DNA of 64,000 nucleotides from Acuticoccus sp039034015 (GCA_039034015.1 JBCCBM010000009.1:1-64000), one strand, 5' to 3'. Positions 32,069 to 41,800 are shown, numbered from the stretch's first letter. A program made the numbers and translations. The notes: generated by a model from the letters alone, not told the origin.

Positions 32069-35000
32069 CAGCGGAACTCAAAAATGCGGCGGAAAATGCC
32101 GGGCGCGATGGCCGACATGGGGTTCACGATGAGCTGCGGATTGTCGAGCGTGCCCACCATGCGGAACGTGACACCGAAAAGCCCGCCCTTGGACCCGCCG
32201 CCCAAAATTTCGCCAAACAGTGGCAGGCGGCCGAAAAGGTTGTTGACCCCATAGGCGGGGATGAGCGTGCCGTTGAGGAGGATCGTCCGGCGTTTGAGGT
32301 CGATGGCGCCGGTGGCCGTGCCGCCCAGGATGGGGCCGGACAAGATCGCCTCATCAATGCGCACGCGCTCATTGCGCTTGGTGAAGTCGACCACCAGCCG
32401 GTCGAACGACATGCCGTCCACGCCGTTTTGCCGGGCAAAGCTGAGGGGGGCGGTTTCGCTGCGCAGGCGGTCGGCCTCTTGCCGGCTGCGGCGGATGAGA
32501 TCCTCCAGCGTCTTCTCGTTGGCGAGCACAAAGTCGCTGGTGCGCACACGGCCCGTCACCAGGCCGTCAACGTCGATGCGCGCGTCCACGGTGGTGCGGC
32601 CGCCCCGCATCCGGCCATAAACATCCAGCGCGCCAAGGACGCGGCCGAGCGCTGTGATGTCGGCCTGGAGGCGGCGGGTGCCGTTTTCCGCCGGCCCGAG
32701 TTCGACCGCGAAGGAGCCGGCGTTCACATCGTCCACCTTGCCGGAGGCGGAGAGGCGGCGCACCGTCGTCCCATCCGATTGGAGGGCGAAGGCAAAGTCG
32801 GCCACGCGATGTTCATCGCTGATGCGCACGCTGGAGGCCAAGGCGTCGATGGAGAAGGGGACGCCGGGCTTTTGGCTCTCGTTGTCGTTGGTGCCGCTGG
32901 CCTTGGCTTGATCGAGGAAGCGGCGCGCGTCGAACCGCCGGGCGGCGAGCGTTGCATCATAGCGCTTGCCGTTGCGGCGCACGGTGAGGCGGGCATCATC
33001 ACCGGCGGAGAGGGCAAAACGGCGAAGGTCCGCGCGCTCCAGGCCCGCGGGCGAGGTCTCCACAGTGCCCTCCACCTGGATGCCGCCGCCGACCACCTCA
33101 AGGCCCGAGATGGTGAGGGCGGGCGGCTCCCCTTCCACCGCGCCCACCGCGGTGAGGGATTTGCCGGCCGCCTTCTCAAGACCGGGGATCGCGATCACCG
33201 TTTGAGCAAGGTCGGCGGTGAAGAGGCGTTTGCCGTCCGGCCCCTGCTCCACGGTGATGACGATGGGCCCGCCGACGGCCTCGCCAAGGTCAAACCCTTG
33301 CTGCCGCCGGTCCTTCTCGGTCAGCACAAAGCGGGCGGCGCCGCTGCGTTCGCCATCGAAAACTTCAGAATAGTTGATGTCGATGGCAAGGCCGTTGAGC
33401 TCGGCCCGGCCCCGGGCGGCGAGGCGCCGGCGGTTCACCAACACCTCCACGTTGGCGTTGGTCACCCGCTGGCCGCCGATGGGTTTTGTGGCGCCCGCGT
33501 TGGTGAGCGTTGCATCGATGGACCAATCGCGTGCGCTGTCGGGCACATCGGCGCCGAGCGGGGTTTGGAGGGCGACCGTGGCGCTCACCGCGCCGGTGAC
33601 GTCGGCGGGCGAGAGGTCGGTGCCGGCAAGCTGCGGCACCTTCAACCGCTCCGCAATCACGACGACCGCGGAGGCGGGCCCCTCCACCGTGGCGTTGAGC
33701 GCCGCACGGGCCGGCTGCGCGCCAAGCTGCGGGATGGAGAGCGCGCCGGCGCTCACCGCCATTGCCCCGCCCTCCCCGGCCGCGACCACGCCTCCATCAA
33801 GCCGCACGGACAGCGCCTTGTCCCGCAGGCGCATGGCCCCGCGGGCGCGCTGGACGGCAAGGGGCACGTCGGGCGTCGTCGCGGTCACATCGTGGAAGGC
33901 AAGGTCCACCGAAAGGCCGCCGTCGATCATGTCGGACGTTTCGGGGTCACCGTCGAGTTCTAGGGGGGTGAGCGCGAATTGGAGGGCGCCGCTTGAGACG
34001 GTGCCGCCCCGGACAGTGTCGAGGATGGCCTTGCGGGGCTCAAAGGCGGCGACGGGGGGCCAGGCGCCCATCAGCGTTGCAATGCTGGAGGGGCCAACGG
34101 TTGCAGCGCCCGCAAGGGTGGGGCCTGCGGCGCCAAAGTCGAAGGTGAAGACGGCGTCAAACGTTGCGTCTTCGAAGAGTGCGGTGAAGGCATCCACGTG
34201 GAGTTTGCGGCCGATCACATCGATCCGGCCGGTGGCGCTGATGCGCTCGGCCGCAACGGGGCGTTCGGCATCGGCGGCGACGAAGAGCGCGTCCTCGCTG
34301 GCGATTGCGAAGGCCCAGGGGGTGGTTTCGTCCCGCGCGGGGGTGATGTTGCCGCTGAGCGTTGCGGTGGTGGGGCCTGCGATGATGCTTGAATCGCGCA
34401 GCGCAAACGCGCCCGCCTCGGTGCGCGAGAGGGTGAGACGGGCGCTGGTGAGGGTGCGCGCCGGATCGCGGGCGAACACCACCGTGCCCTCGCCCACATC
34501 GATGGACATGTCGGTGGCAAGGACGGTTGCCTCATGGTCGAGCCGGGCGCTGAGATCGAGCGCCATTTCAAACCCGCGGCGGACGGCGCGCACGGGGGCA
34601 AAGTCCTTTGGCGTCATGCCCTTGGCCGCGAGGGTCATGGCAATGCCCGGCTCGGTGACGCGGCGAGCCATCTCGATGGTGATGGGCCCGTTCGCGCCGA
34701 CCATCGCGATGGAGGCCTCCACCGCCGCATGGTCGGTCACATCGATGACGGCGAAGATGGACTGAAACACGCGCACCGCGTCAATGGCGCGGCCGGGGGT
34801 GACAAGGTCGAGCCGGCCGCCGGCAATCTCAAACCGGTCGAGCTGATGGGCGGCGGCGGTTTGCAGAAGGGTGCGCAGCGCGCCGTCAAGCCCGGCGAGC
34901 ATCGTATCGGGGTGGGGCAGCGCCATCGCCTCCCCGCCGCCAAGGGTGGGGTCAAGCCGTGCGGCAAGACCATCAAGCCGCACATGGCGGCCCGTAAGAC

Positions 35001-35283
35001 TTTGGAGGACGTTGATGCGGCCGACCGACACCGATGCGCCATCCACCCGCACCCGGGCGCCGTCCATGGTGAGCGCCACCGCGCCCCACTCCAGCCGCAC
35101 GCCGATGGCGCCGATGTGCACCGGCGCGCCGACCGCCGCCTCCACCCGCCCCGCAATGAGGCCTGACAGCGGCAGCGTCAGCGGTGCGACACTGATGCGC
35201 ACGACAACGCCAACCACCAGCAAAACGAGCGCGGCAAGACAAAGCACGCGCTTGCGCCGCCAGGGGGCGCGCCGTTTTGGCAA
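32068..35283 (-). CDS. AsmA-like / DUF3971 envelope protein
   Basis: A 1071-residue protein with one N-terminal membrane helix (VLCLAALVLLVVGVVVRISV) and a very long beta-rich periplasmic region. The first part reads as DUF3971 and the C-terminus (about residues 960-1060, ...SGPILGGTATGAIDLKRRTI..., NLFGRLPLFGEILGGG) as the AsmA_2 domain of YhdP/TamB-like proteins. That superfamily is thought to bridge the periplasm and move phospholipid. No ATG suits the N-terminus; TTG at 35283 is the best visible start but lacks a clear Shine-Dalgarno. Divergent from bcp. Confidence 0.85.
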   Translation of the reverse strand: MPKRRAPWRRKRVLCLAALVLLVVGVVVRISVAPLTLPLSGLIAGRVEAAVGAPVHIGAIGVRLEWGAVALTMDGARVRVDGASVSVGRINVLQSLTGRHVRLDGLAARLDPTLGGGEAMALPHPDTMLAGLDGALRTLLQTAAAHQLDRFEIAGGRLDLVTPGRAIDAVRVFQSIFAVIDVTDHAAVEASIAMVGANGPITIEMARRVTEPGIAMTLAAKGMTPKDFAPVRAVRRGFEMALDLSARLDHEATVLATDMSIDVGEGTVVFARDPARTLTSARLTLSRTEAGAFALRDSSIIAGPTTATLSGNITPARDETTPWAFAIASEDALFVAADAERPVAAERISATGRIDVIGRKLHVDAFTALFEDATFDAVFTFDFGAAGPTLAGAATVGPSSIATLMGAWPPVAAFEPRKAILDTVRGGTVSSGALQFALTPLELDGDPETSDMIDGGLSVDLAFHDVTATTPDVPLAVQRARGAMRLRDKALSVRLDGGVVAAGEGGAMAVSAGALSIPQLGAQPARAALNATVEGPASAVVVIAERLKVPQLAGTDLSPADVTGAVSATVALQTPLGADVPDSARDWSIDATLTNAGATKPIGGQRVTNANVEVLVNRRRLAARGRAELNGLAIDINYSEVFDGERSGAARFVLTEKDRRQQGFDLGEAVGGPIVITVEQGPDGKRLFTADLAQTVIAIPGLEKAAGKSLTAVGAVEGEPPALTISGLEVVGGGIQVEGTVETSPAGLERADLRRFALSAGDDARLTVRRNGKRYDATLAARRFDARRFLDQAKASGTNDNESQKPGVPFSIDALASSVRISDEHRVADFAFALQSDGTTVRRLSASGKVDDVNAGSFAVELGPAENGTRRLQADITALGRVLGALDVYGRMRGGRTTVDARIDVDGLVTGRVRTSDFVLANEKTLEDLIRRSRQEADRLRSETAPLSFARQNGVDGMSFDRLVVDFTKRNERVRIDEAILSGPILGGTATGAIDLKRRTILLNGTLIPAYGVNNLFGRLPLFGEILGGGSKGGLFGVTFRMVGTLDNPQLIVNPMSAIAPGIFRRIFEFR

Positions 35284-35408
35284 AAGGGCGGGCAGTGGCG
35301 CGATGGGCGGCCTCCGGACTGGACGCGGGCCGGGGTCGGCCCTCCTCTTTCCCTGTCGTTGACGGCCCCATATGGACCTTCGATGAACGACGAGCGAAGG
35401 AAACGTTT

Positions 35409-35876
35409 GTGAGCGAACCCACCGAAGGCGATCTTGCCCCCGATTTCACGCTTCCCGGCGACAACGCTAGCGAAGTTTCCCTCAGCGCGCACCGCGGGAG
35501 CCCGGTGGTGTTGTACTTTTACCCGAAAGACAACACGTCCGGCTGCACCAAACAGGCCGAAGCCTTCCAGGCCGCCCTTGGCGAGTTTGAAGCGGCGGGC
35601 GTCTCGATCATCGGCGTTTCGCCCGATCCGGTGACGAGCCATGATAAGTTTAAGGCCAAATTCTCGCTCACCTTTGCCCTTGGGGCGGACACGGAGCAGG
35701 CGGTCTCTCAGGCCTATGGGGTGTGGAAGGAGAAATCCATGTACGGCAAGAAGTACATGGGCGTGGAGCGGTCGACCTTCCTGATCGACAAGGACGGCAC
35801 CATTGTGAAGGCGTGGCGCAAGGTGAAGGTGCCGGGGCATGTGGACGCTGTCTTGGCCGCAGCGAAAGCGCTCTGA
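35409..35876 (+). CDS. bcp: Thioredoxin-dependent peroxiredoxin Bcp (one-Cys type)
   Basis: Bcp reduces hydroperoxides. GTG at 35409, with AAGGAAAC upstream, gives 155 aa, the family length. The thioredoxin-fold core VVLYFYPKDNTSGCTKQAEA has the peroxidatic Cys in the GCT motif. The usual second Cys five residues later is replaced (QAEA instead of QACG-type), and no other Cys exists in the protein, so an external thiol must resolve it. The frame is open farther upstream (to 35277), but those residues do not look like Bcp. Confidence 0.92.
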   Translation: MSEPTEGDLAPDFTLPGDNASEVSLSAHRGSPVVLYFYPKDNTSGCTKQAEAFQAALGEFEAAGVSIIGVSPDPVTSHDKFKAKFSLTFALGADTEQAVSQAYGVWKEKSMYGKKYMGVERSTFLIDKDGTIVKAWRKVKVPGHVDAVLAAAKAL

Positions 35877-36691
35877 CGGCCTTCCCGTCCCTCGCAGCGG
35901 CCGCGGCCACAATCCTTGGCACGCCGGAACCGGCCCAGAAGGCGCGCCTCACGCTTTTGGCGCGCAAGGCATGGATGGCGCGCCATCTGTCGCTGCGCGC
36001 GGGCACGCTCGACCCGCCGATGCCCGCCCGGCCTGGCCGCCCGGCGAAACCGGAACTTTTGCCCCCCAAGGCCATGAAGCGGCGGGGGCTCGGCTCGGCT
36101 GCCGGGCGCGTCGCCTTCATCCACGCCATTGCGCACATTGAACTCAACGCGGTCGATCTCGCGTGGGACATTGTGGGCCGGTTTGCGGGCGAAGCGATGC
36201 CGCGCTCGTTCTTCGACCAATGGGTGACGGTGGCCTTTGAGGAGGCAACGCACTTTGGCCTGTTGTCGGACCGGCTCGCGGCCTATGGCGCCCGCTATGG
36301 CGACTGCCCGGCCCATGACGGCCTGTGGCAGGCGGCGGAGGCGACCGAGGGCGATCTCTTGGCCCGCCTTGCCATCGTCCCGCTGGTTTTGGAGGCGCGG
36401 GGGCTGGACGTGACCCCGTCGATGGTGGTCCAATTTCGGGCGTTGGATGATGATTCGACCGCGGCCGTCCTCTCCCGGATTTATGAGGACGAGAAGGGGC
36501 ACGTTTACGTGGGCGCCTCCTGGTTTCGGTATCTTTGCGATCGGCGGGGACTTGCGCCAGAACCCGCCTTTCACGCGCTGGTGCGGAAGCATTTTCGCGG
36601 GCAGTTGAAGCCGCCGTTCAACGACCTTGCCCGCTCCTCCGCCTGCCTCACGCCGGGGTTTTATCGCCCGCTGGAGGTGGTGCGCACGTGA
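35873..36691 (+). CDS. DUF455 ferritin-like protein
   Basis: A diiron ferritin-like helical-bundle protein of the DUF455 family. Metal-ligand type motifs are visible: HAIAHIELNAVDLAWD, FEEATHFGLLSDRLAA and EDEKGHV. The start is uncertain. The homologous N-terminus (TAFPSLAAAAATILG) begins at a CTG (35873) overlapping the bcp stop as CTGA, giving 272 aa; GTG at 35813 would add 20 unlikely residues inside bcp. The function of the family is not settled. Co-transcribed with bcp and the extensin-like gene. Confidence 0.85.
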   Translation: MTAFPSLAAAAATILGTPEPAQKARLTLLARKAWMARHLSLRAGTLDPPMPARPGRPAKPELLPPKAMKRRGLGSAAGRVAFIHAIAHIELNAVDLAWDIVGRFAGEAMPRSFFDQWVTVAFEEATHFGLLSDRLAAYGARYGDCPAHDGLWQAAEATEGDLLARLAIVPLVLEARGLDVTPSMVVQFRALDDDSTAAVLSRIYEDEKGHVYVGASWFRYLCDRRGLAPEPAFHALVRKHFRGQLKPPFNDLARSSACLTPGFYRPLEVVRT

Positions 36692-37401
36692 GGGTGTTGT
36701 TGGTCCTCCTGGCGCTTGCCGGGCCCGCGGTGGCGGATGTGCCGGTGCCCGCAGCGCGGCCGGCGCTTGACCCAATTGCGGAGCTGATCGCCCAGCCGAC
36801 CGCAAAGCCTGCCGCGCCACAGCGCGTGGTGCGGCGCGCATCGGCGCCTGCGGCAGGGCGTGGGTGCGAGGGGCGGCTTGCGCGGGCGGGCGTCACCTTC
36901 ACGCGGCTCCCGGCAATCTCGGAAGGCGCGTGCGGGGCAAAGCGGCCCCTGAAGGTGACTTCCATCAAGGGCGTTGCCCTATCGCCGGCCGCGACGCTGC
37001 GCTGCGGGGTTGCGAGCGCGACGGCCGATTGGGTGGCTGATGTGCTAAAGCCTGCGGCCCGGCGGCACATGCGCTCCGCCCCCAAAACGCTGCATGTGGC
37101 GGCAAGCTACCACTGCCGCGTGCGCCGCAACGGGCGGCGCGGCAACCGGCGGCTCAGCGAGCACGGGTTCGCCAACGCCATCGACATCCGCGCCTTCACC
37201 TTTGCCAACGGCAAGACGGTTTCGGTGCAGTTTGCCGGCTCCGGCCGCCCGCGCGGGCAGGACCGGTTTCAAAAGGCGGTGCGTGCCGGGGCCTGCGGCC
37301 CGTTCAAGACCGTGCTCGGCCCGGGCTCGGATTCGGCCCATGGCGACCACCTGCATTTTGACCTTGCCCAGCGCCGCCGCGGCGGGACCTACTGCCGGTG
37401 A
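36688..37401 (+). CDS. Extensin-like C-terminal domain protein (secreted)
   Basis: A 237-residue exported protein. GTG at 36688 overlaps the DUF455 stop (GTGA) and starts a signal peptide (MRVLLVLLALAGPAVADVPV). A Pro/Ala linker (residues ~20-60) precedes the extensin-like C domain with SEHGFANAIDIRAFTFANGK and SDSAHGDHLHFDLAQRRRGG. The His/Asp pattern resembles M15-like zinc peptidases, so a peptidoglycan-related hydrolase is plausible. Cysteines (GRGCEG, GACGAK, TLRCGV, YHCRV, ACGPF, TYC) suggest disulfides. Confidence 0.85.
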   Translation: MRVLLVLLALAGPAVADVPVPAARPALDPIAELIAQPTAKPAAPQRVVRRASAPAAGRGCEGRLARAGVTFTRLPAISEGACGAKRPLKVTSIKGVALSPAATLRCGVASATADWVADVLKPAARRHMRSAPKTLHVAASYHCRVRRNGRRGNRRLSEHGFANAIDIRAFTFANGKTVSVQFAGSGRPRGQDRFQKAVRAGACGPFKTVLGPGSDSAHGDHLHFDLAQRRRGGTYCR

Positions 37402-37431
37402 ACGAGGCGGTTCTGTGGGGGGCGTCGTCCG

Positions 37432-38560
37432 TCAGTCCACGTCCGACACGTCTGCGTCGGAGCCGTAGGCGCGTTGGGCGAGTGTGGCTTCCATGAAGGG
37501 GGTGAGTTCGCCGTCGAGGACGTCGTCGGGGGCGGTGGATTGGACGCCTGTGCGAAGGTCTTTGACCATCTGGTAGGGCTGGAGGACGTAGGAGCGGATT
37601 TGGTGGCCCCAGCCGATGTCTGTCTTTGAGTCGGCCTCGGCTTGGGCGGCCTCCTCGCGCTTTTTGAGCTCGGCCTCGTAGAGGCGGGCGCGCAGCATGT
37701 CCCAGGCGGTCGCGCGATTTTTGTGCTGGGACCGCTCGTTTTGGCAGGCGACCACGATGCCGGTGGGGGTGTGGGTGAGGCGGACGGCTGAATCGGTGGT
37801 GTTGACGTGCTGGCCGCCGGCGCCGGATGCGCGGTAGGTGTCAACGCGCACATCGCTTTCGGCAATCTCGATCTCGATGGTGTCGTCCACCACGGGGTAG
37901 ACCCAGATGGAGGCGAACGACGTGTGGCGGCGGGCGTTGCTGTCGAACGGGGAGATGCGCACCAGGCGGTGAACACCCGATTCGGTTTTGAGCCAGCCGT
38001 AGGCGTTTTCGCCCTTCACCTCGAGGGTGGCGGATTTGATGCCGGCCTCTTCGCCGTCGGCGTATTCGAGGGTGTCGACCTTAAAGCCGTTTTGCTCGGC
38101 CCAGCGGATGTACATGCGAAGGAGCATGGACGCCCAGTCTTGGCTCTCGGTGCCGCCGGCGCCGGAGTGGACCTCGATGTAGGCGTCGTTGCGGTCGGCC
38201 TCGCCGGAGAGGAGCGCGGCGATTTGCTTTTTGCCAAGGTCGGCTTTGAGGGTGGAGAGGGAGGCTTCGGCCTCTTCGACCACGTCAGCGTCGTCTTCCA
38301 TTTCGCCGAGCTCGATGAGGTCGAGCGTGTCATTGAGCTCGGTCTCGATGCCGTTGATGGCGTTGATGGAGGTTTCCAGGTGTTGACGCTCTTGCATCAG
38401 CTTTTGGGCGCGCGCGGCGTCGTTCCACAGGGAGGGGTCCTCTGCGGCAGCGTTTAGTTCTTCCAGGCGTTTTGTGGCGTTGTCCCAGTCAAAGATGCCT
38501 CCTCAGCAGGCTTACGGCCTGCTTGATTTCGTCGACCAGGGCTTGGGATTCTGCTTTCAC
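37432..38560 (-). CDS. prfB: Peptide chain release factor 2, with programmed +1 frameshift
   Basis: RF2 terminates translation at UGA and UAA. The gene starts with GTG at 38560 (KAESQALVDEIKQAVSLLRR...), meets an in-frame TGA at codon 24 (38489-38491) and resumes in the +1 frame with DWDNATKRLEELNAAAEDPS. The total after shifting is about 375 aa, the usual length. Downstream motifs include the GGQ loop YRASGAGGQHVNTTDSAVRL and SGAGGTESQDW. The recognition tripeptide region (SPFDSNARRHTSFASIWVYP) is intact. An annotation starting at 38397 would miss the first ~50 residues. Confidence 0.95.
38488..38503 (-). promoter_or_regulatory. prfB autoregulatory +1 frameshift site
   Basis: On the minus strand the site reads AGGAGG-CAT-CTT-TGA-C. 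An internal Shine-Dalgarno lies three bases before the CTT slip codon, and the UGA is followed by C. This is the classical arrangement in which low RF2 favours slippage and so RF2 synthesis. Confidence 0.95.
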
Positions 38561-38609
38561 GGCGCTCTCTTTGTGCTCCGCCGTAGATAGGCCGAGGGCC
38601 GGGACGAAT

Positions 38610-39074
38610 TCAAGAGATGGGGGCGATGGGGCATGAGGGTTCGGCATCCGTGCGCCAAACGCGGGCGGTCCAGTCGGTGCCGATCAGCTGGGCGGCGAAG
38701 CCGGCACGGGGTTTTCCGGCATCGTCGTGGACATAAAAGTCGAAGCAGTTTTGGGAGCGTTGCCACACGCGGAAGCAGCCGCCGGACATGTCGCCGACCT
38801 CCGGGTAGGCAAAGCACAGGGCGTTGCCGTCGAAGGACATGACGCCGGTCGTGGTGGCGTCGGGGTCGGTGTAGTGGCTGGTGAGGTCGCGGCTGAGGGT
38901 CTCGGCGAACGCTTCGCCGCTTGCGTAGTGGCCCTCGATGGTGCGGCCGAAGAGATCGCTCTCAATGTCGGCGCGGGACATGGGGCCGAATGGGGTGGCG
39001 GGCGGGGTGGCCGGCGGCGGCGCTGTGGCCGCGGCCGGAACCGAGAGGATGAGGAGCGCGACGAGCGCTCGCAC
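38610..39074 (-). CDS. Small exported protein of unknown function
   Basis: Not recognised. GTG at 39074 gives 154 aa with a signal peptide (VRALVALLILSVPAAATAPP) and a compact domain with LFGRTIEGHYASGEAFAETL, MSFDGNALCFAYPEVGDMSG and CFRVWQRSQNCFDFYVHD; four Cys could form two disulfides. ATG at 39164 is in frame but lies inside the hairpin that follows mrcA, so it is unlikely to be the start. It lies between prfB and mrcA on the same strand. Confidence 0.7.
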   Translation of the reverse strand: MRALVALLILSVPAAATAPPPATPPATPFGPMSRADIESDLFGRTIEGHYASGEAFAETLSRDLTSHYTDPDATTTGVMSFDGNALCFAYPEVGDMSGGCFRVWQRSQNCFDFYVHDDAGKPRAGFAAQLIGTDWTARVWRTDAEPSCPIAPIS

Positions 39075-39134
39075 GGGGCCCGGGCGTTTCGCGCCGCATA
39101 CGGCGCGAATAAAACGACCGAGCCTATGAAAAGC

Positions 39135-39181
39135 GGGCGGTTTTTCTCGATCAAATGACGCCATTTGATCGAGAACCGCCC
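39135..39181 (-). terminator. Hairpin after mrcA
   Basis: A long inverted repeat: CTCGATCAAATG / CATTTGATCGAG (12 bp, 4-base loop), extended by GGGCGG / CCGCCC. It begins at the mrcA stop codon, and GCTTTTC follows on the minus strand. Probably the terminator of mrcA. Confidence 0.75.
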
Positions 39182-41643
39182 TAGTAGAGGCCGCCCGTGC
39201 CGGAGAGGACTGCGCGTTGGCTCTCGCGCGTGATGCGCCGGCCGGAGGGGCGGTTGTCGTTGAGGCCGATGATGGAGAACGTGTCGGACGGCGCGGTGCC
39301 GGGCTTGAACGCCTCCAAGATGACTCCGGCGCCGGCGCCGGAGACCTGGCGGCCGGACGAGCGGTCGATGGGGATGAGCTTGATGCCTTCGGGCGGGCGG
39401 AAGTCGACGGCGGACTTGTCGCCCAGCGCATTCTTCATGAATTCCAGGAAGATGGGGGCGGCGAGTTGGCCGCCGGTGGCGCCGCGGCCCATGGGTTTGG
39501 GGTCGTCGTAGCCGATAAAAACGCCGGCCACCATGTCGGGCGTGAAGCCGACGAACCAGGCATCTTTTTCTTCGTTGGTGGTGCCGGTTTTGCCGGCAAC
39601 GGGTTTGCCCAGCGCCTTGACGCGGGTGGCCGTGCCGCGCTGGACAACGCCTTCCATCATGGAGGTGATTTGGAAGGCGGTCATGGGGTCGAGCACATAT
39701 TCGCGCTCATCGATGATGGTGGGCGGGGCTTGCTCGTCCCACTGGGTGACCATGCAGGAATCGCAGCGGCGCTTGTCGTGCTTGAAGACGGTGTTGCCGT
39801 GGCGGTCTTGGATGCGGTCGATGAGGGTCGGCAGGATGCGCTGGCCGCCGTTGGCGATGATGGCGTAGGCGCCGACCATGCGCATGACGGTGGTTTCCCC
39901 CGCGCCGAGCGACATGGGGAGGAAGAGGCCAAGATCGTCGTAGATGCCGAAGCGTTCGGCGTACTCGGCGACCAAGGGCATGCCCATGTCTTTGGCGAGG
40001 CGCACGGTCATCACGTTGCGGGAGCGTTCGATGCCGAGGCGCAGGGTGGAGGGGCCGTAGAATTTGCCGCCGTAGTTTTTGGGGCGCCAGACTTCGCGGC
40101 CGGCGATGATCTCGATGGGCGCATCCATGACGATGGAGGCGGGCGTGTAGCCATTGTCGAGGGCGGCGGCGTAGACGAAGGGCTTGAACGAGGAACCCGG
40201 TTGCCGCCGCGCTTGGGTGGCGCGGTTGAACTCGGAGTGGGCGAAGCTGAAGCCACCTTGGAGCGCAAGGATGCGCCCGGTGTGGGGGTCCATGGCGAGG
40301 ATTGCGCCCTGGATTGTGGGCACTTGGCGAAGGCGCCAGCGGTCGCCCTCGATCTCTTCCACATAGATGGCGTCGCCGGGCTGGATGGCGTCGGAGAGGC
40401 GGCGCATTTGGCGGTAGCTGGTGCCCCCTTCCCGGTCGCCGCGGCGCCAGGCAACGTCTTCGAAGCGGATGCGGCCACGCTCACGCTCGGTGGAGAGCGC
40501 GCCCCACACCTCGCGCTTGGGGCGAAGGCCGATGATGGCTTCGTTGCCGTCTACCGAGAGCACGACAGCGACCTTCCACTCGGGCACATCGTCAAGATCG
40601 CGGACGGCTGCGATTTTGGGGCCCCAGTCTTCGCCGGGCGTGAGTTCGAGGCTTTCGATGGGGCCGCGCCAGCCGGTGCGCTGGACGTCGACGGCGAGGA
40701 GGCCGTCCATCAACGCCTTGCGGGCCATTTTTTGAAGGTTGGGGTCGAGGCTGGTGCGGACCGAGAGGCCGCCGCCATAAAGGTTCTCTTCGCCGTAAAG
40801 GTCGATCAGCTCGCGGCGGACCTCTTCAGCAAAGTAGTTGGAGGCGAAAAGATATTGCGATCGGGCGCGGGGTTTGACGCGCAGGGGTTCGGCTTGCGCC
40901 GTGCGCAGCTCTTCTTGCGTGATGATGCCGTCGATCGCCATGCGTTCCAGCACCCAGTTGCGGCGCTCAATGGCGCGCTCGGGCTGGCGGAACGGGTGGT
41001 AGTTGTTGGGCGCTTTGGGGAGCGCGGCGAGGTAGGCGGTTTCGGCGAGCGAGAGTTCGTGGACGGACTTATCGAAATAGACAAGGGCGGAGGCGGCAAC
41101 GCCGTAGGCGCCGAGGCCGAGGTAAATTTCGTTGAGGTAGCGCTCAAGAATCTCGTCTTTGGAGAAGGCGGCCTCGATGCGCAGCGACAGGATCGCCTCT
41201 TTGACTTTCCGCTCGTAGCTCACCTCGTTGGTGAGAAGGAAGTTTTTGGCCACCTGCTGGGTGATGGTGGAGGCGCCGACCTTGCGGCGGGAGGGGTTGC
41301 GCAGGTTCGTGATCATCGCGCGGGCGATGGCTTGGGCGTCGAGGCCGGTGTGCTGGTAAAAGCCCGAATCTTCGGCGGAGAGGAAGGCGTCGCGGATGCG
41401 CACGGGGATCGCTTGGATCGGCAGGAAGAGGCGCCGTTCACGGGCGTATTCGGCGACGAGCGAACCGTCGGCGGCGTGGATGCGCGTCATCACCGGGGGT
41501 TCGTAGTTGCGCAGGACGTCGATGGACGGGAGATCGTCAGACAGGCGGGCAATGTAGACGCCCACTCCGGCTGCGGCGATGAGGCCTAAAACCGAGCCGA
41601 TGGAAAAGCACCAACCCACAAAACCGAAAAAGAGCCTGAACAC
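39181..41643 (-). CDS. mrcA: Penicillin-binding protein 1A (class A PBP)
   Basis: A bifunctional peptidoglycan glycosyltransferase/transpeptidase anchored in the inner membrane. 820 residues: an N-terminal helix (SIGSVLGLIAAAGVGVYIAR), a glycosyltransferase domain with AFLSAEDSGFYQHTGLDAQA, an inserted OB-like segment, and a transpeptidase with SSFK (PGSSFKPFVYAAALDNGYTP), SRN (IERSRNVMTVRLAKDMG) and KTG (AGKTGTTNEEKDAWFVGFTP). The C-terminus is disordered. Family length. The order amidase-mrcA-prfB is standard in rhizobia. Confidence 0.96.
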   Translation of the reverse strand: MFRLFFGFVGWCFSIGSVLGLIAAAGVGVYIARLSDDLPSIDVLRNYEPPVMTRIHAADGSLVAEYARERRLFLPIQAIPVRIRDAFLSAEDSGFYQHTGLDAQAIARAMITNLRNPSRRKVGASTITQQVAKNFLLTNEVSYERKVKEAILSLRIEAAFSKDEILERYLNEIYLGLGAYGVAASALVYFDKSVHELSLAETAYLAALPKAPNNYHPFRQPERAIERRNWVLERMAIDGIITQEELRTAQAEPLRVKPRARSQYLFASNYFAEEVRRELIDLYGEENLYGGGLSVRTSLDPNLQKMARKALMDGLLAVDVQRTGWRGPIESLELTPGEDWGPKIAAVRDLDDVPEWKVAVVLSVDGNEAIIGLRPKREVWGALSTERERGRIRFEDVAWRRGDREGGTSYRQMRRLSDAIQPGDAIYVEEIEGDRWRLRQVPTIQGAILAMDPHTGRILALQGGFSFAHSEFNRATQARRQPGSSFKPFVYAAALDNGYTPASIVMDAPIEIIAGREVWRPKNYGGKFYGPSTLRLGIERSRNVMTVRLAKDMGMPLVAEYAERFGIYDDLGLFLPMSLGAGETTVMRMVGAYAIIANGGQRILPTLIDRIQDRHGNTVFKHDKRRCDSCMVTQWDEQAPPTIIDEREYVLDPMTAFQITSMMEGVVQRGTATRVKALGKPVAGKTGTTNEEKDAWFVGFTPDMVAGVFIGYDDPKPMGRGATGGQLAAPIFLEFMKNALGDKSAVDFRPPEGIKLIPIDRSSGRQVSGAGAGVILEAFKPGTAPSDTFSIIGLNDNRPSGRRITRESQRAVLSGTGGLY

Positions 41644-41800
41644 GGTTTACACGCCTCCGTATGGGTTCTCGCCCGTGCGCACTTTGCACGGTGAGGGTTG
41701 TGTGCCGGTTGCGCCCCCAGCGGCGCGTGCACGTCTCCCACAATGTCTATGCGGTAATGGAATCGCGAAAACCCTTCAAGCGATCGCGGGGCTTTCCCCG

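Noticed and set aside
38489..38491. In-frame TGA in prfB as evidence of a pseudogene
   Set aside because: The site has the full programmed-frameshift context and the downstream frame is intact.
39075..39164. ATG at 39164 as start of the small exported protein
   Set aside because: It lies in the loop region of the mrcA terminator hairpin and would bury the signal peptide 30 residues inside the protein.
39217..41589. 790-codon open frame opposite mrcA
   Set aside because: Shadow of the PBP1A gene: Gly/Ala/Asp/Val-rich with no family features.
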